A stretch of 64,000 nt of DNA, from the NCBI GenBank assembly GCA_039820405.1, contig JBCBQC010000023.1, positions 1 through 64,000 on the forward strand. Reading direction: 5' to 3'. This DNA is from CALLVY01 sp937899855 (GTDB lineage Bacteria; Bacteroidota; Bacteroidia; Chitinophagales; Saprospiraceae). This document shows, piece after piece, positions 1 to 9,508 of this stretch (positions are counted from its first letter, which is position 1; each line of letters starts with the position of its first letter). The notes under the pieces are model-generated. The model had not been told where the DNA came from and searched no databases. It saw only the letters and a program-made list of their open reading frames with translations. The translations under genes and the position numbers were made by a program.

Positions 1-365
1 GCTATGATGTCATTATGTCTCAAAAATCCTTGCGCTTGAATCAGATCGAACCCTTTGAGTATAGCTTTTCGGTAATTGATGACTTCTTTTGTCTCTTGAT
101 CAGGTGCTGCTTTCACTGATAATGCCTTGTAGAGTTCATCGTGAGTGGTAATGATATTTTCTATTGCTGAACTATCTTTTGCTTCCCGTAGCACGATGGC
201 ATTGATAAGCATTTTTTGGTTTGGAATGGTTCGGGCAATTCCTTTTAACTCACCAAGAACCCTAGAAGATCTTGATAATTGCCTCAGTATTTCAATACTT
301 TCAATCTTACTCTTGGGAGGTGGAAGAGGCGATAATACGTACTTATTTTCTTTTTTTTGACTCAC
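1..365 (-). CDS. Fic family protein, N-terminal part (runs off the left edge)
   Basis: The reverse strand is open from the window edge and encodes the N-terminal domain typical of Fic/DOC AMP-transferases: a proline cluster (LSPLPPP), then LGELKGIARTIPN, then LREAKDSSAIENI. The last string contains the S-x-x-x-E-N pattern of the inhibitory helix that blocks ATP binding in class II Fic proteins. The catalytic HxFx(D/E)GNGR loop would lie to the left, outside the window. I chose the GTG at 363-365 because it gives the usual short lead before the proline cluster and lies downstream of a -7-like box. An ATG at 405-407 in the same frame would add 14 residues. The gene is clearly AT-richer than its neighbours (about 40% GC in the first 60 bases) and uses A/T-ending codons, which suggests transfer. 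The family is fairly sure, the start is not. Confidence 0.75.
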   Translation of the reverse strand, partial: MSQKKENKYVLSPLPPPKSKIESIEILRQLSRSSRVLGELKGIARTIPNQKMLINAIVLREAKDSSAIENIITTHDELYKALSVKAAPDQETKEVINYRKAILKGFDLIQAQGFLRHNDII

Positions 366-382
366 AAGGCTTCTATATGTAC

Positions 383-390
383 CAAATATA
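383..390 (-). promoter_or_regulatory. Possible -7 box for the Fic gene
   Basis: On the reverse strand the bases read TATATTTG, a match to the Bacteroidota -7 consensus TAnnTTTG. No TTG is seen at the usual 19-21 base distance upstream, so support rests on the -7 element alone. It would place the transcript start near 376, just before the GTG start. Confidence 0.3.
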
Positions 391-488
391 TAAAAAAAGG
401 TACACATTCTACATTTTTTTGCTTTTCTTACACAGAGTCACCCAAACAAAACACTACCTCTATGTCACCCTACCACACACCACGCCCC

Positions 489-3335
489 CTAAAACCGCAA
501 GGTCGACTGCAAATCCCCCCGTTGGTAAGGCACCTTGATAAAATCCAAAGTCCCCGGCTTCACCTTCAACGAAAAGTGGAAACTCCCGTTCGTCGGCTGC
601 CAATCTAAAGCCATCACCCAGCAGTGCAAATCGCGAGTAAAGCCAAAACTGGGGTAAATAAAACCCTGGTTCCGAAAGTCGTAGCCAAACTGCTGCACCT
701 GCACCCCCCAATTGTCCGTAATTCGGATATTCCCCACCGTCAGCTTGAGCGTGTGCGCCCCAATCACCAGGGTGTCGCGACCGTCCACCACGTTCCAATT
801 CAGGCGAATGTCGTGCGTCAAATTGAGCGAACTGAGGATGTCCTCAAAACTAGCCGCCTGGGGCCCCGTCGTACCCGATCCAGAGCCCGAGCTCGTATTC
901 TTCCGGTCTTTGTCTTTCTTCTTTTGCTGTGGATTTTGCCCCGTAAATAATTGCTGCAACTGTCGGACCGTCAGGCGCGTACTGGCCACCATATTGGCCG
1001 ACACAAAACGCAGCGGCCGCCGCTTTTGGTCCCACTGAAAAACGTTGACGACCTCGTTCTCCGTGTTGAGGGCATAAAAACTATAGGTTGCCCCCCCCCG
1101 CAAACTGGTCAGCCCCTTGAAGAGCGTCGTGTTCCAGTCGAGCCGCAAATCATCCCAACCCAGGCTATCCGCGGAGAGGTCGTAGCTGGTACGGAGGTTG
1201 AAGGCGCGTAGCAATTGGATGTTCTCGGTGGTCGAATCCCGCTTGGAGTAGGTCTTGGCCTCGAAGATGTTGTTGAGCGTAAAACTCAGCCGCATGCTTT
1301 CCCCCGCCGTACTCGGTCGGTCAAAAAGGCCATTCTCAAACCGCGTGAAGGTCTGCACCCGGTTGAACTCGGGCCGGATGTCGGTATCCACCGAGTCGAT
1401 GAGGCGGCTGTAGGCCGGTTGGTAGCCGAAGCGCACCTCGGGCGTCATCGTATGGCGGATGCCCCGCAGGTAGCCTTTGGGGATGTCGAGTTGGCCAAAG
1501 ATTTTGGTGTTGAGGCCGATCGAGGCATTTTTAAAATTGTGAAAGGCCGCAAAACCCTGGATGGTATCGGTAATCACCGTTCCGTAACCGACCGTATCCT
1601 GCTGGAGAAAAAATTCGGTTTCGGTGATGAATACCGTATCGGGCTCGGACAATTCCACCGTCGGGTCGAAGGTCTTTTGGATGGTTTGGAGGTACCAATT
1701 CTCGCTGTAACTGGCGTTGGGACTGAGGTTGAAGTATTTGAGGAACTTAAAGTTCGCGTTGACGGTGAGGTCCTGCCGCATCCCCGAGCGGGCACTTTCG
1801 AGGGTCCGGCGGGTAAACATGGTCGAATCGCTCGTTTCGAAGATATTGCGCAAATCCGCCGTGTAGTTGACGTTGATTTTTTCGTACCATTGCTCTTTTC
1901 CCCCCTTGGATACTTGGCGCTTGAAGGGGTAAAGCGCCCCGGTGGTAAAGCGCAGGTCCGGCAGGTTGAAAGTCACCGCTCCCGAGGTGGTATTCTGAGA
2001 ATGCTGGAAGGAGGCGGTAAAATTGTAGGGCTTGCCCGCAAAGCGCCGCGAGTAGGACACGTTCGAGGTCAGGGTATTTTGTTGGCGGGCGGTGGGGCTT
2101 ACCTCCAGCTCGCGTTGGAAGCCGTTGGTCTGGATGTTGACCCGGCTGTTGAAGGTATTGTAGGGATGGGCCTTGGGCGCTTGGTTGTGCGACCAGTTGA
2201 TCTTGATGGCCGTTTGATTGTTCACATTGGCCATATTATCCTCGATGCGATTGTTGCTGTACTCCAAAAGCAAGCTCCCGTTGTACTTGTAACGTGTCTT
2301 ATAGCGCGATTCGGCTCGTACAATCCAGGTTCCCCGGGTGTAAATGTCACCGGTTAGTTTTAGGTCGAGCCGATCGCCAATAGGAAAATACCATCCGACT
2401 CCCTGGAGGCCAAAGCCCAGTCGGGGGTTGGACTGGAAGTCGCGGGGGAAGATCAAGCCACTGCTCCCGTCATTGGTGATGGGGTAGAGGCCAAAAGGCA
2501 GCCACAATGGCGTGGGAACGCCACCGATTTCGAGATTGGAAGGCCCCACGACCACCATCTTGTTGGGAATCACCTTTTGCCGACGGCTGCGGATGCCAAA
2601 GTGGGGTTCGGGATGGTTGCAGGTGGTAAAGATGGCGTCCTGGCTGTACACCACATCCTGGCTGGTGGTGTCCTGCGGATCGGAACCAAAGAATTTGGCG
2701 CGGGCTCCTAGGACGTACAGGTCGTTGCCCTGTTTGGTGGTCGCGTTGTAAATGATGCCCTTGCGGGTCTTAAAATTGTAGCGCATCCGCTTGGCTCGGA
2801 AGCCCTGATTTTTGTCCTTGAAATCGGGATTGCCAGCGAGCCGCCCGGTACTGTCGGGACGGCCCTCGGCGGTGACGATGTTTTGGGACCAGTCGAACTC
2901 GATGTAGGCCGCATCGATGGTCAAATCCTGATACGCCACCTTGGCGCTGCCGTAGAGGTAGACCTTTTGGTTTTTGATGTCGTAAATCATGGAATCCTGG
3001 GCGCTGTAATCGACCTGATCTTCGAGTCCGTCTTCGGACAACTCGATCTGGGAGAGTTTGCCGGGGGGGAGGTTTTGGAGGGAATCCAGCCGTTGGACAA
3101 GCGAATCGCGGAGGAGGCTATCGCGGAGGGTCAGGCTATCGGCGGGAAAGCCCAAGCTGTCCAGGGTGAGGCCCAGGCTATCCAGACGTAGCAGTAGGCT
3201 ATCGACGGGGGCCACCACGGTATCTACCGTCGCCTCATCCGGTACGATTTGTGCTACTACTGCTTCCAGAAAGAGCAGGGGAAAAAGTACTATGAATAAG
3301 GCTTTTTTCAATGACAATCGGTTACGGTCACGCAA
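489..3335 (-). CDS. lptD: LPS-assembly outer-membrane protein LptD-like (OstA family)
   Basis: A 948-residue protein expected to insert lipopolysaccharide into the outer leaflet of the outer membrane. It has a signal peptide (LFIVLFPLLFLEAVVAQ), an unusual leucine-rich spacer with seven DSL triplets at about residues 44-90, an OstA/LptA-like beta-jellyroll domain at about 105-215 (KVYLYGSAKVAYQDLTIDA is typical), and a long C-terminal beta-barrel of alternating aromatic strands. Length and order fit the Bacteroidota LptD-like family. It is divergent from an amidase and an MCE-domain gene, a setting that fits envelope biogenesis. The family call is strong. That it carries out the LptD role itself is inferred. 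Confidence 0.85.
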   Translation of the reverse strand: MRDRNRLSLKKALFIVLFPLLFLEAVVAQIVPDEATVDTVVAPVDSLLLRLDSLGLTLDSLGFPADSLTLRDSLLRDSLVQRLDSLQNLPPGKLSQIELSEDGLEDQVDYSAQDSMIYDIKNQKVYLYGSAKVAYQDLTIDAAYIEFDWSQNIVTAEGRPDSTGRLAGNPDFKDKNQGFRAKRMRYNFKTRKGIIYNATTKQGNDLYVLGARAKFFGSDPQDTTSQDVVYSQDAIFTTCNHPEPHFGIRSRRQKVIPNKMVVVGPSNLEIGGVPTPLWLPFGLYPITNDGSSGLIFPRDFQSNPRLGFGLQGVGWYFPIGDRLDLKLTGDIYTRGTWIVRAESRYKTRYKYNGSLLLEYSNNRIEDNMANVNNQTAIKINWSHNQAPKAHPYNTFNSRVNIQTNGFQRELEVSPTARQQNTLTSNVSYSRRFAGKPYNFTASFQHSQNTTSGAVTFNLPDLRFTTGALYPFKRQVSKGGKEQWYEKINVNYTADLRNIFETSDSTMFTRRTLESARSGMRQDLTVNANFKFLKYFNLSPNASYSENWYLQTIQKTFDPTVELSEPDTVFITETEFFLQQDTVGYGTVITDTIQGFAAFHNFKNASIGLNTKIFGQLDIPKGYLRGIRHTMTPEVRFGYQPAYSRLIDSVDTDIRPEFNRVQTFTRFENGLFDRPSTAGESMRLSFTLNNIFEAKTYSKRDSTTENIQLLRAFNLRTSYDLSADSLGWDDLRLDWNTTLFKGLTSLRGGATYSFYALNTENEVVNVFQWDQKRRPLRFVSANMVASTRLTVRQLQQLFTGQNPQQKKKDKDRKNTSSGSGSGTTGPQAASFEDILSSLNLTHDIRLNWNVVDGRDTLVIGAHTLKLTVGNIRITDNWGVQVQQFGYDFRNQGFIYPSFGFTRDLHCWVMALDWQPTNGSFHFSLKVKPGTLDFIKVPYQRGDLQSTLRF

Positions 3336-3500
3336 AATTCTACTGTGGGCTCACCGGAATTCGGACTTCAATTCCTATCTTTAGTGTCCTAAGGATTCTG
3401 GCCGCCAAAAAATGGTTGGCCCGGGCAAATGTTAAAAGCCCCTCCCCAAGCGCCTTCTAGTACACTATCGAAACATTAACAAAACGCTCTTGACACCCTC

Positions 3501-4802
3501 ATGAAAGCTATTTTCTCGACTCTCGCGCTGTCCCTAATCGCCGCCTTACTGTCGATGGCTCCCGCCGCTTCCCATCTTCCAAGCCCTTCACCCGATGCTC
3601 GGGCCGCTACCGCCTTTGAGCAGTGGCGCAAAGATAGTGCAATTCGCGCAAGCAGCGAAGCAAATTACCGGATTCGTACGGTCGTTATCGATCCCGGCCA
3701 CGGCGGCCACGATCCCGGCTGCCTCGGCGCAGTTACCCAAGAAAAAGACATTGCCCTCCAAATCGGCCTCAAGCTCGGACGCCAAATCAAAGCCCATTTC
3801 CCCCACATCCGAGTCCTCTACACCCGCGATCGGGACGTTTTCATTCCCCTTCACGAACGCGCCAAATTGGCCAACCGCGAAAAAGCCGACCTCTTTATCT
3901 CCATCCATTGCAACAGCGTCGCCAATGCCAACTACGTGCACGGCTCGGAAACCTTCGTCCTCGGACTCCACCGCGCCGATGATAACCTGGCCGTCGCCAA
4001 ACGCGAAAACGCCGCCATTCTCTACGAAGAAAATTACCAGAACAATTACGCCGGCTACGATCCCAATTCCGCAGAAAACCACATCATGCTAGCGCTCTTC
4101 CAAAACGCCTTCCTCGACCAAAGCATCAACTTCGCCGAAAAAATCGAACAGGAATTACAAAGTGGCCCCAGCGCCAAAAGCCGCGGGGTCAAACAGGCGG
4201 GCTTCCTGGTACTCCGCGAAACCACCATGCCCAGCGTCCTGATCGAAGCGGGCTTTCTAACCAACAACCGCGACGAGCGCTATCTCGGTGGCGATCCGGG
4301 ACAAGAGCAAGTCGCCCTGGCCATCTTCCGCGCCTTTCACCGCTACAAAAAAGAAGTCGAAGCGGAGTCGGGCGAAATGCTCGCCGCCCTGGCGCCCCCC
4401 TCCCCCATCGTTCCGAGCGAAACCCGCAGCGTTAAAATCGTACCCCAGCCCCAGGTCAGTAGCCGGGGCCCCTCCAGCGTCACTACGCCCCCCCAATCCC
4501 TCATCATTTCCAATACTCCACCGGTTACCAATACCGATCATACCCCCGCCCTACCCGCACGCGAAATCCTCGAATACCGGGTCCAGCTCGCCTCCGGGAC
4601 CGCCCTCATCGACACCAAGCAAGGACTGTGGCAACAACTTGAATACCAAGTAGAGATCAAAAAGGAGGGGCGTATCTACAAATACCTCAGCCGGGGCTTT
4701 TCCGAAGTAAGCGAGGCCATCGCCCTACGAAATGAGCTCCGACGGATCGGTTTTAAGGATGCTTTTGTGGTGACCTACCGCGGTACGGAAAGGGTTAAAT
4801 AG
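3501..4802 (+). CDS. N-acetylmuramoyl-L-alanine amidase (Amidase_3) with C-terminal SPOR-like domain
   Basis: This enzyme cleaves the amide bond between N-acetylmuramic acid and the stem peptide in peptidoglycan. A signal peptide (about residues 1-24) is followed by the zinc amidase domain at about 58-280. The domain carries VVIDPGHGGHDPG (zinc ligand H67), LFISIHCNS (second ligand His) and SVLIEAGFLTN (catalytic Glu). A proline-rich linker (about 295-350) leads to a C-terminal region (EYRVQLASG...FKDAFVVTYRG) that looks like a SPOR or SPOR-like peptidoglycan-binding module, as often seen in Bacteroidota amidases. It is divergent from lptD and is followed by the mlaD-like gene after 165 bases. 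The exact physiological role (daughter-cell separation or turnover) cannot be read from sequence. Confidence 0.9.
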   Translation: MKAIFSTLALSLIAALLSMAPAASHLPSPSPDARAATAFEQWRKDSAIRASSEANYRIRTVVIDPGHGGHDPGCLGAVTQEKDIALQIGLKLGRQIKAHFPHIRVLYTRDRDVFIPLHERAKLANREKADLFISIHCNSVANANYVHGSETFVLGLHRADDNLAVAKRENAAILYEENYQNNYAGYDPNSAENHIMLALFQNAFLDQSINFAEKIEQELQSGPSAKSRGVKQAGFLVLRETTMPSVLIEAGFLTNNRDERYLGGDPGQEQVALAIFRAFHRYKKEVEAESGEMLAALAPPSPIVPSETRSVKIVPQPQVSSRGPSSVTTPPQSLIISNTPPVTNTDHTPALPAREILEYRVQLASGTALIDTKQGLWQQLEYQVEIKKEGRIYKYLSRGFSEVSEAIALRNELRRIGFKDAFVVTYRGTERVK

Positions 4803-4967
4803 CGGCGCGGACCGCAACTTTTGGGATAAAAATGGATTTAATATGGTAGTTCCCTCAAAAAAATTGACCAATTTTGGGACGACATTTTAAAACCATCGGA
4901 ATTCCGGCAGCGTCGGTACCCTAGTGGCCCTCCTCCAGCGGATTCCCGTGCCTTAAATTTGATTAAA

Positions 4968-6023
4968 ATGAGTAATGAGTCCAAAATTGGCCTGATGGCA
5001 GTCATCGTCATTGCCGTCGCCATTTGGGGATATAAGTTTTTACAAGGTCAAAACCTCCTCTCTTCCTCCGCCTTTTACTACGTCGAATACGACAACGTCA
5101 CCGAACTGGACAAGTCGGCCCCGGTTTCCAAAAACGGCCTCCAGGTCGGGGTGGTCTCCGATATTTCCCTCAAACCCGACGATGCCAATAAGGTCATCGT
5201 CACCTTGTCCATCGATACCGACATCCGCATTCCCAAAGATGCCCAGGCCATACTCCTGAGCCAGGGCGTGCTGGGCGGTAAAGGGGTGGAGCTGGAGTAC
5301 GATGCTCACTGCTCGGGCGACAACTGTGCCCAGAGTGGGGATTTCCTCCAGGGCGTCAGCAAAAGCCTACTCGCCTCCATGGTCGATCCCGACGACATCC
5401 CCCCCTACATGGACGAACTCAACGCGGGCGTCCGCAACCTCCTCGACAGCCTGCAAAATGCGGTGGCCGGTGGCGATAGCGACTCCGGCCTGGGCAAAAT
5501 GGCCGGCGACCTGGAGACCATCTTGGCCAACCTCAGCGTAATGACCGCCCAGATGAACAACCTCCTGTCCGCCAACGCCCGAAGCATCAACGGCTTACTG
5601 AGCAATATGGAGCAGATCACCGGCAACCTCGCCGCCAGCAATGCCCAAATCACCGCCGTCGTCGGCAATACCTCCAGCTTTACCGACCAACTGGCCCAGG
5701 GCAAAGTGGTCGACCAAGCCAACAGCACCCTGGAAGAGACCCAGGTCCTGATGAAGGATTTGCAGATCACCCTGGCGACCTTCAACGCCACCGTCGCCAA
5801 GGTCAGCCCCTTGCTCGACGACCTGAATGCGGGCAAGGGCAGCATGGGACTACTCCTCAAGGACGAGGCCCTCTACCAAAACATCATCAAGGCCACCCGC
5901 GAGATGGAATTGCTCCTGCAGGATGTCCGACTGCACCCCAAGCGCTACACGCGAATTTTGTCAAAAAAGGAAAAGCCCTACGAATACCCCGAAGGCGATC
6001 CGGCGCGGTCGGAAGGCAACTGA
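4968..6023 (+). CDS. MCE/MlaD family protein
   Basis: A 351-residue protein with one N-terminal membrane segment (KIGLMAVIVIAVAIWGYKFL) followed by an MCE domain at about residues 35-115 (PVSKNGLQVGVVSDISL, with ILLSQGVLGGKGVELEY). The rest is a long alpha-helical region rich in Ala, Asn and Ser (about 145-330). MlaD proteins bind phospholipids in the periplasm and form hexamers that serve retrograde lipid transport with an ABC transporter. No mlaE or mlaF lies next to it here. The ATG at 4968 is preferred over an in-frame TTG at 4959 because MSNESKIGL is the usual family start. It shares orientation with the amidase and probably the same envelope-maintenance role. Confidence 0.88.
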   Translation: MSNESKIGLMAVIVIAVAIWGYKFLQGQNLLSSSAFYYVEYDNVTELDKSAPVSKNGLQVGVVSDISLKPDDANKVIVTLSIDTDIRIPKDAQAILLSQGVLGGKGVELEYDAHCSGDNCAQSGDFLQGVSKSLLASMVDPDDIPPYMDELNAGVRNLLDSLQNAVAGGDSDSGLGKMAGDLETILANLSVMTAQMNNLLSANARSINGLLSNMEQITGNLAASNAQITAVVGNTSSFTDQLAQGKVVDQANSTLEETQVLMKDLQITLATFNATVAKVSPLLDDLNAGKGSMGLLLKDEALYQNIIKATREMELLLQDVRLHPKRYTRILSKKEKPYEYPEGDPARSEGN

Positions 6024-6098
6024 TCCGTACTCCGCAGCACTCGTTCAAGATGAGTTATCCCGAATTTCCCGTATGGAGGTTCGGGATTGCTAATTAAA

Positions 6099-6142
6099 AG
6101 CCCCACGTGCTCACCGAGGATAAGTCGGATCAACGTAGGGCT
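6099..6142 (-). terminator. Probable intrinsic terminator of the T9SS gene
   Basis: The arms AGCCC-c-ACGT (6099-6108) and ACGT-a-GGGCT (6133-6142) form a stem with one mismatch. Read on the reverse strand, the hairpin is followed by TTTTAATT, as expected for a terminator of the gene ending at 6191. The stretch 6024-6190 holds nothing else apart from a short TTCGGG/CCCGAA inverted repeat at 6059-6085. Confidence 0.5.
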
Positions 6143-6190
6143 AAAAACAAGTAGGATTAGTGTAGTTTCAATTCGATAGCTCCACCATCG

Positions 6191-9100
6191 CTATTGGCGG
6201 ACCAAGCGCTTGGCTTCGAGCAGGGCGCCACTCTCGGAATAGACCGTGACGAAATAGAGGCCCGGCGCCAGGTCGTCGATTGGGATCAACTGAACCGTTG
6301 CCTTCCCATTCCACACTTGGCTCTGCAGGGCACGCCCCTCGACGTCCACAATGCGGACTTCCAGGTCTTCGCTTTGACTGCGCTGGTGGAGGAAGGGATT
6401 GAGCCGTACAAAGATTTCCTCGGTGGCCACGGGGTTGGGGTATACTTCGGTGGGGCCAATGTCCAGGGCGGCGGTATGAATGGAGCGACCTTCCCCCTCT
6501 TTGCCTTCGTTTTCCTTGCCCTCGTTCTCTTTACCGTCTCCCCCCTGCGGGCGACCACCGTAGTAATCGTCACCGGGCAGCCAAAATTCACATTCTTCCT
6601 GACCCACCATAAAACAGGGAAAGCGCGGATCGAGTAGGACGCAGTCGGACCAGGGGCCAAAGGCTTGACTTTCACTACAATAGCCCCTTACCCGTACGAC
6701 CCAAAAATCGCAAGTCGAAAAATCCGGGTTGAAGGCGTAGTAGTAGCCCGAAGGATCGGTATTGTAGACGTAGTTGTACTGGACATCATTCCAGCCCCCC
6801 GCCATACAGAGGCTTTGTACCTCGTAGTATTCGGATCCGCAGAGTGGCGGCCAGGCAATACCCGGGCCAGTTTCGCCACCGCTGGTACAGTCGATTTGGG
6901 GAGGTTCGTTGCCGCAACAGTCAATCGTATATTGGAAGGTCGTATCACAACCACCACCCCATAATTTGTAAATTCGGACGTCGAGCGGAGCGCAGGGATC
7001 TTCCCAGTTGGGCGTGTAGAGGAAGGGGTTACCCGAGTATTGCACGCCATTGATTTCGTAGATAAAACCCTCGTTGTTAGGAATGAGATTGCCCAGGTCA
7101 TCGAGTACAAATAAGTAACCGTAGCCGCTATTGGTACACACATTTCCATTGCCCTTGGCGCATTCTTCCGTTTCGGCAAAGCGGGGATCCCCACAGGTAG
7201 CAATGGTAAAATTGTAGCAGTCGTCGCCACAAATCTGTACCCCGGTCAGGGTCGTATCGCAGACCTCCCCACCGGCCGTCGTATAATTGACCTGGACTTC
7301 GTAGGTAAGGGGGCCACTGTAGCCCGTCCCCCAAGCCGGACCGGTATTCCCCGACACACTTCCATTGACGATCCAGGTAATGTCGACCAGGTCATCATCG
7401 GCCAAGTTGCCATTGCTGTCGTAAAGCCGCAGGACCACGGCATCGTCGCCACAACCACAAATCGTACAGTAGGGATCTACGTAAAAACCTCCACAGTCGA
7501 TTGGAACTTCACAGGCCGGCACTTCGATTTGGGCAAAGCCACAGGCTTCGCCCCCCACAAAACCGTAGACCGTGTAGGTCCCCGATACATTGCAGAAAGT
7601 GGGGGTCGCACTGGTGGGATCGTCTATCCCGTTGGTGGGGACCCAAAGGTAGGTCTCCGCTCCATCGACCATCGCTTCAATACAGCCATCGATACAGGTT
7701 TCTACTTTGGCCTCCAGTTCGCAGACGACGCACTCGGACTCGGGCTGGACTTGCACCTGCATCTCATCGACCAGCATACAATCCTCCGTATCGGAAAAGA
7801 TATAGCGGAAGGTGTAGGTCTCGCCGAATTGCAAACCGGTGATAAAGGGGTTTTGATCGGTGGGATCGCTGATGTTGACACCAGCGGGGCCACCGACTTG
7901 TTCCCAGAGTACGGGAATATCGACGGGCAGGCCCTCCGAGTCGAGGGGCTGGTTACCGTTTAGCTGGGTGGCTAGGAGGCAGGTGACGATATCCGACCCC
8001 GCATTGATGGTGGGAATTTCGGCGACGAAGACATTGAGGACGGTGGTGTCGGTACAGGTGATCGAGACGTTGGACCCCAGGGGACGCCCCGTACGCCGAA
8101 TGGTAATGAGGAAGGAGTAAGTCCCTTCGGTGGTGAGGTTGAGGTTGGTATTGCTGTTGATGTTAAACGTACTGCCCTCCGGTAGCAAACTGGAAGGTGA
8201 GGTCAGTACTTCTCCGGTCAGGGTTCCCCCTCCCGATCCAATTCCCAGGAAGTCGCGGATCATAAAGAAGGGATCCCCCCCACAGAGCAGGTTCACGTCC
8301 GGTGACTTGGCGCTGACCTGTGGATTGGTGAAGAAGAAAAAACGCTGTCGGTCCGTACAGCCATTAAAGGTAGCAGTCACGGTGATGGTGATGAGTAGGC
8401 CGTCCGGCAGGTCCACGGGCGTACCGGCAAAGAGGACGGTGGTACTGGCCGCGTTGGGATCGCTAAAGCTGATCCAAGTACTTCCGATACTTGAGGAAGC
8501 CGTCCACTGGTAGCTGACGCCTTCCATAAAGGTTGTCGACAGATCAAAGCTTTCCGTCTCCCAGGTATCCACGCATTCGACGAAGGACTGATTGGGGGGC
8601 AAGCCAAAGCCATCGATCTCATTGATGGTACAGGTAGAGCTGACGCTGGTGGTCGAGCAATCGCCATTTTCAATGGTGTAGGTAAACGTGTAGTCGCCAT
8701 CGTCGGCTACTCGGATCCAGGTACAGCGGCTGTCGGGCGATTCGATGGTGACGTCGTGGGGAGGATTCACGACGCTCCACATGGGCTGGCCGTCACAACC
8801 CGGTAGGGTCCCGCAAACGCGAATGCGGCGCGAACAGGAGGGGCAGTTGTCGGGCTCGACGTAGTCGATGTTGAGGCTGCTGTATTCCTGGGTAAAGTGA
8901 ATTTGGATGGAGTCGATGCTTTCGCAGGAGCCGATACTTTGGAAGTAGTAAACGGTGTAGTCGCAATTGACCGATCCATTGTCCCGGAGCACTTCGACGC
9001 TCTGTCCGTCGGGGCTCACGAGGAGCTGGACGTTGAGGTCGGGGCTGATGAGCCAGAGGGGGGAAACACCCGGATCGGGCACCGAGCCCTGGAGGATCAC

Positions 9101-9508
9101 GGAGGAGCCACAGATGTCGATGTCGCTATCGGTAGGTGAGGTGATGGTGGCGGGGTTTAGGATTTCGCCGACGGTAACGGTAACGGTAGAGAAGGCATCG
9201 TTGCCATCGATACAGGTAACGCGGAGTTGGAATTCGTAGGTGCCGTTGCCCAGCTCCCCACCGGGAGTGCTGGCGCTGACGGTGGGTTGGAGGATATCGT
9301 TCTGATCAAACTGAACGGGGACGGGGCTGCTGAGCACGGTCCAGGTCAGGTCGAGGGGTTGACGGTAAAACTCAGAATCTTCCCCAAATAAGACCATGGG
9401 ATCACCTTTGCAGATGGCACGGTCGCCACCGGGGTTGGCACTACAATTCTGACTGTAGGAAAAGTAAGGTAAGAGCAACAATAGAAATAGGAGTCGCAAT
9501 ATTTTCAT
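6191..9508 (-). CDS. Large secreted protein with T9SS type A sorting domain
   Basis: A 1105-residue cysteine-rich extracellular protein. A signal peptide (LLFLLLLLPYFSYSQ) precedes several beta-sandwich stretches resembling PKD/Ig-like or SprB-type repeats (GTYEFQLRVTC, GTYSFLITI, GETYTFRYIF, GTYTVYGF). About residues 600-985 are very rich in paired Cys and aromatic residues. A charged linker with a repeated NEGKE unit (about 1000-1018) leads to the C-terminal sorting domain, with VYPNPV, then DVEGRAL and LAPGLYFVTVYS and a final basic KRLVRQ. This domain directs export through the type IX system and attachment to the cell surface. The substrate or partner is unknown. It is a single-gene unit with a structured upstream region and a terminator at 6099-6142. 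Confidence 0.85.
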   Translation of the reverse strand: MKILRLLFLLLLLPYFSYSQNCSANPGGDRAICKGDPMVLFGEDSEFYRQPLDLTWTVLSSPVPVQFDQNDILQPTVSASTPGGELGNGTYEFQLRVTCIDGNDAFSTVTVTVGEILNPATITSPTDSDIDICGSSVILQGSVPDPGVSPLWLISPDLNVQLLVSPDGQSVEVLRDNGSVNCDYTVYYFQSIGSCESIDSIQIHFTQEYSSLNIDYVEPDNCPSCSRRIRVCGTLPGCDGQPMWSVVNPPHDVTIESPDSRCTWIRVADDGDYTFTYTIENGDCSTTSVSSTCTINEIDGFGLPPNQSFVECVDTWETESFDLSTTFMEGVSYQWTASSSIGSTWISFSDPNAASTTVLFAGTPVDLPDGLLITITVTATFNGCTDRQRFFFFTNPQVSAKSPDVNLLCGGDPFFMIRDFLGIGSGGGTLTGEVLTSPSSLLPEGSTFNINSNTNLNLTTEGTYSFLITIRRTGRPLGSNVSITCTDTTVLNVFVAEIPTINAGSDIVTCLLATQLNGNQPLDSEGLPVDIPVLWEQVGGPAGVNISDPTDQNPFITGLQFGETYTFRYIFSDTEDCMLVDEMQVQVQPESECVVCELEAKVETCIDGCIEAMVDGAETYLWVPTNGIDDPTSATPTFCNVSGTYTVYGFVGGEACGFAQIEVPACEVPIDCGGFYVDPYCTICGCGDDAVVLRLYDSNGNLADDDLVDITWIVNGSVSGNTGPAWGTGYSGPLTYEVQVNYTTAGGEVCDTTLTGVQICGDDCYNFTIATCGDPRFAETEECAKGNGNVCTNSGYGYLFVLDDLGNLIPNNEGFIYEINGVQYSGNPFLYTPNWEDPCAPLDVRIYKLWGGGCDTTFQYTIDCCGNEPPQIDCTSGGETGPGIAWPPLCGSEYYEVQSLCMAGGWNDVQYNYVYNTDPSGYYYAFNPDFSTCDFWVVRVRGYCSESQAFGPWSDCVLLDPRFPCFMVGQEECEFWLPGDDYYGGRPQGGDGKENEGKENEGKEGEGRSIHTAALDIGPTEVYPNPVATEEIFVRLNPFLHQRSQSEDLEVRIVDVEGRALQSQVWNGKATVQLIPIDDLAPGLYFVTVYSESGALLEAKRLVRQ

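Noticed and set aside
1215..2357. Long open frame (380 codons) on the plus strand inside lptD
   Set aside because: It is antisense to a clear lptD reading frame, has no recognisable domain, and arises from GC-biased codon positions.
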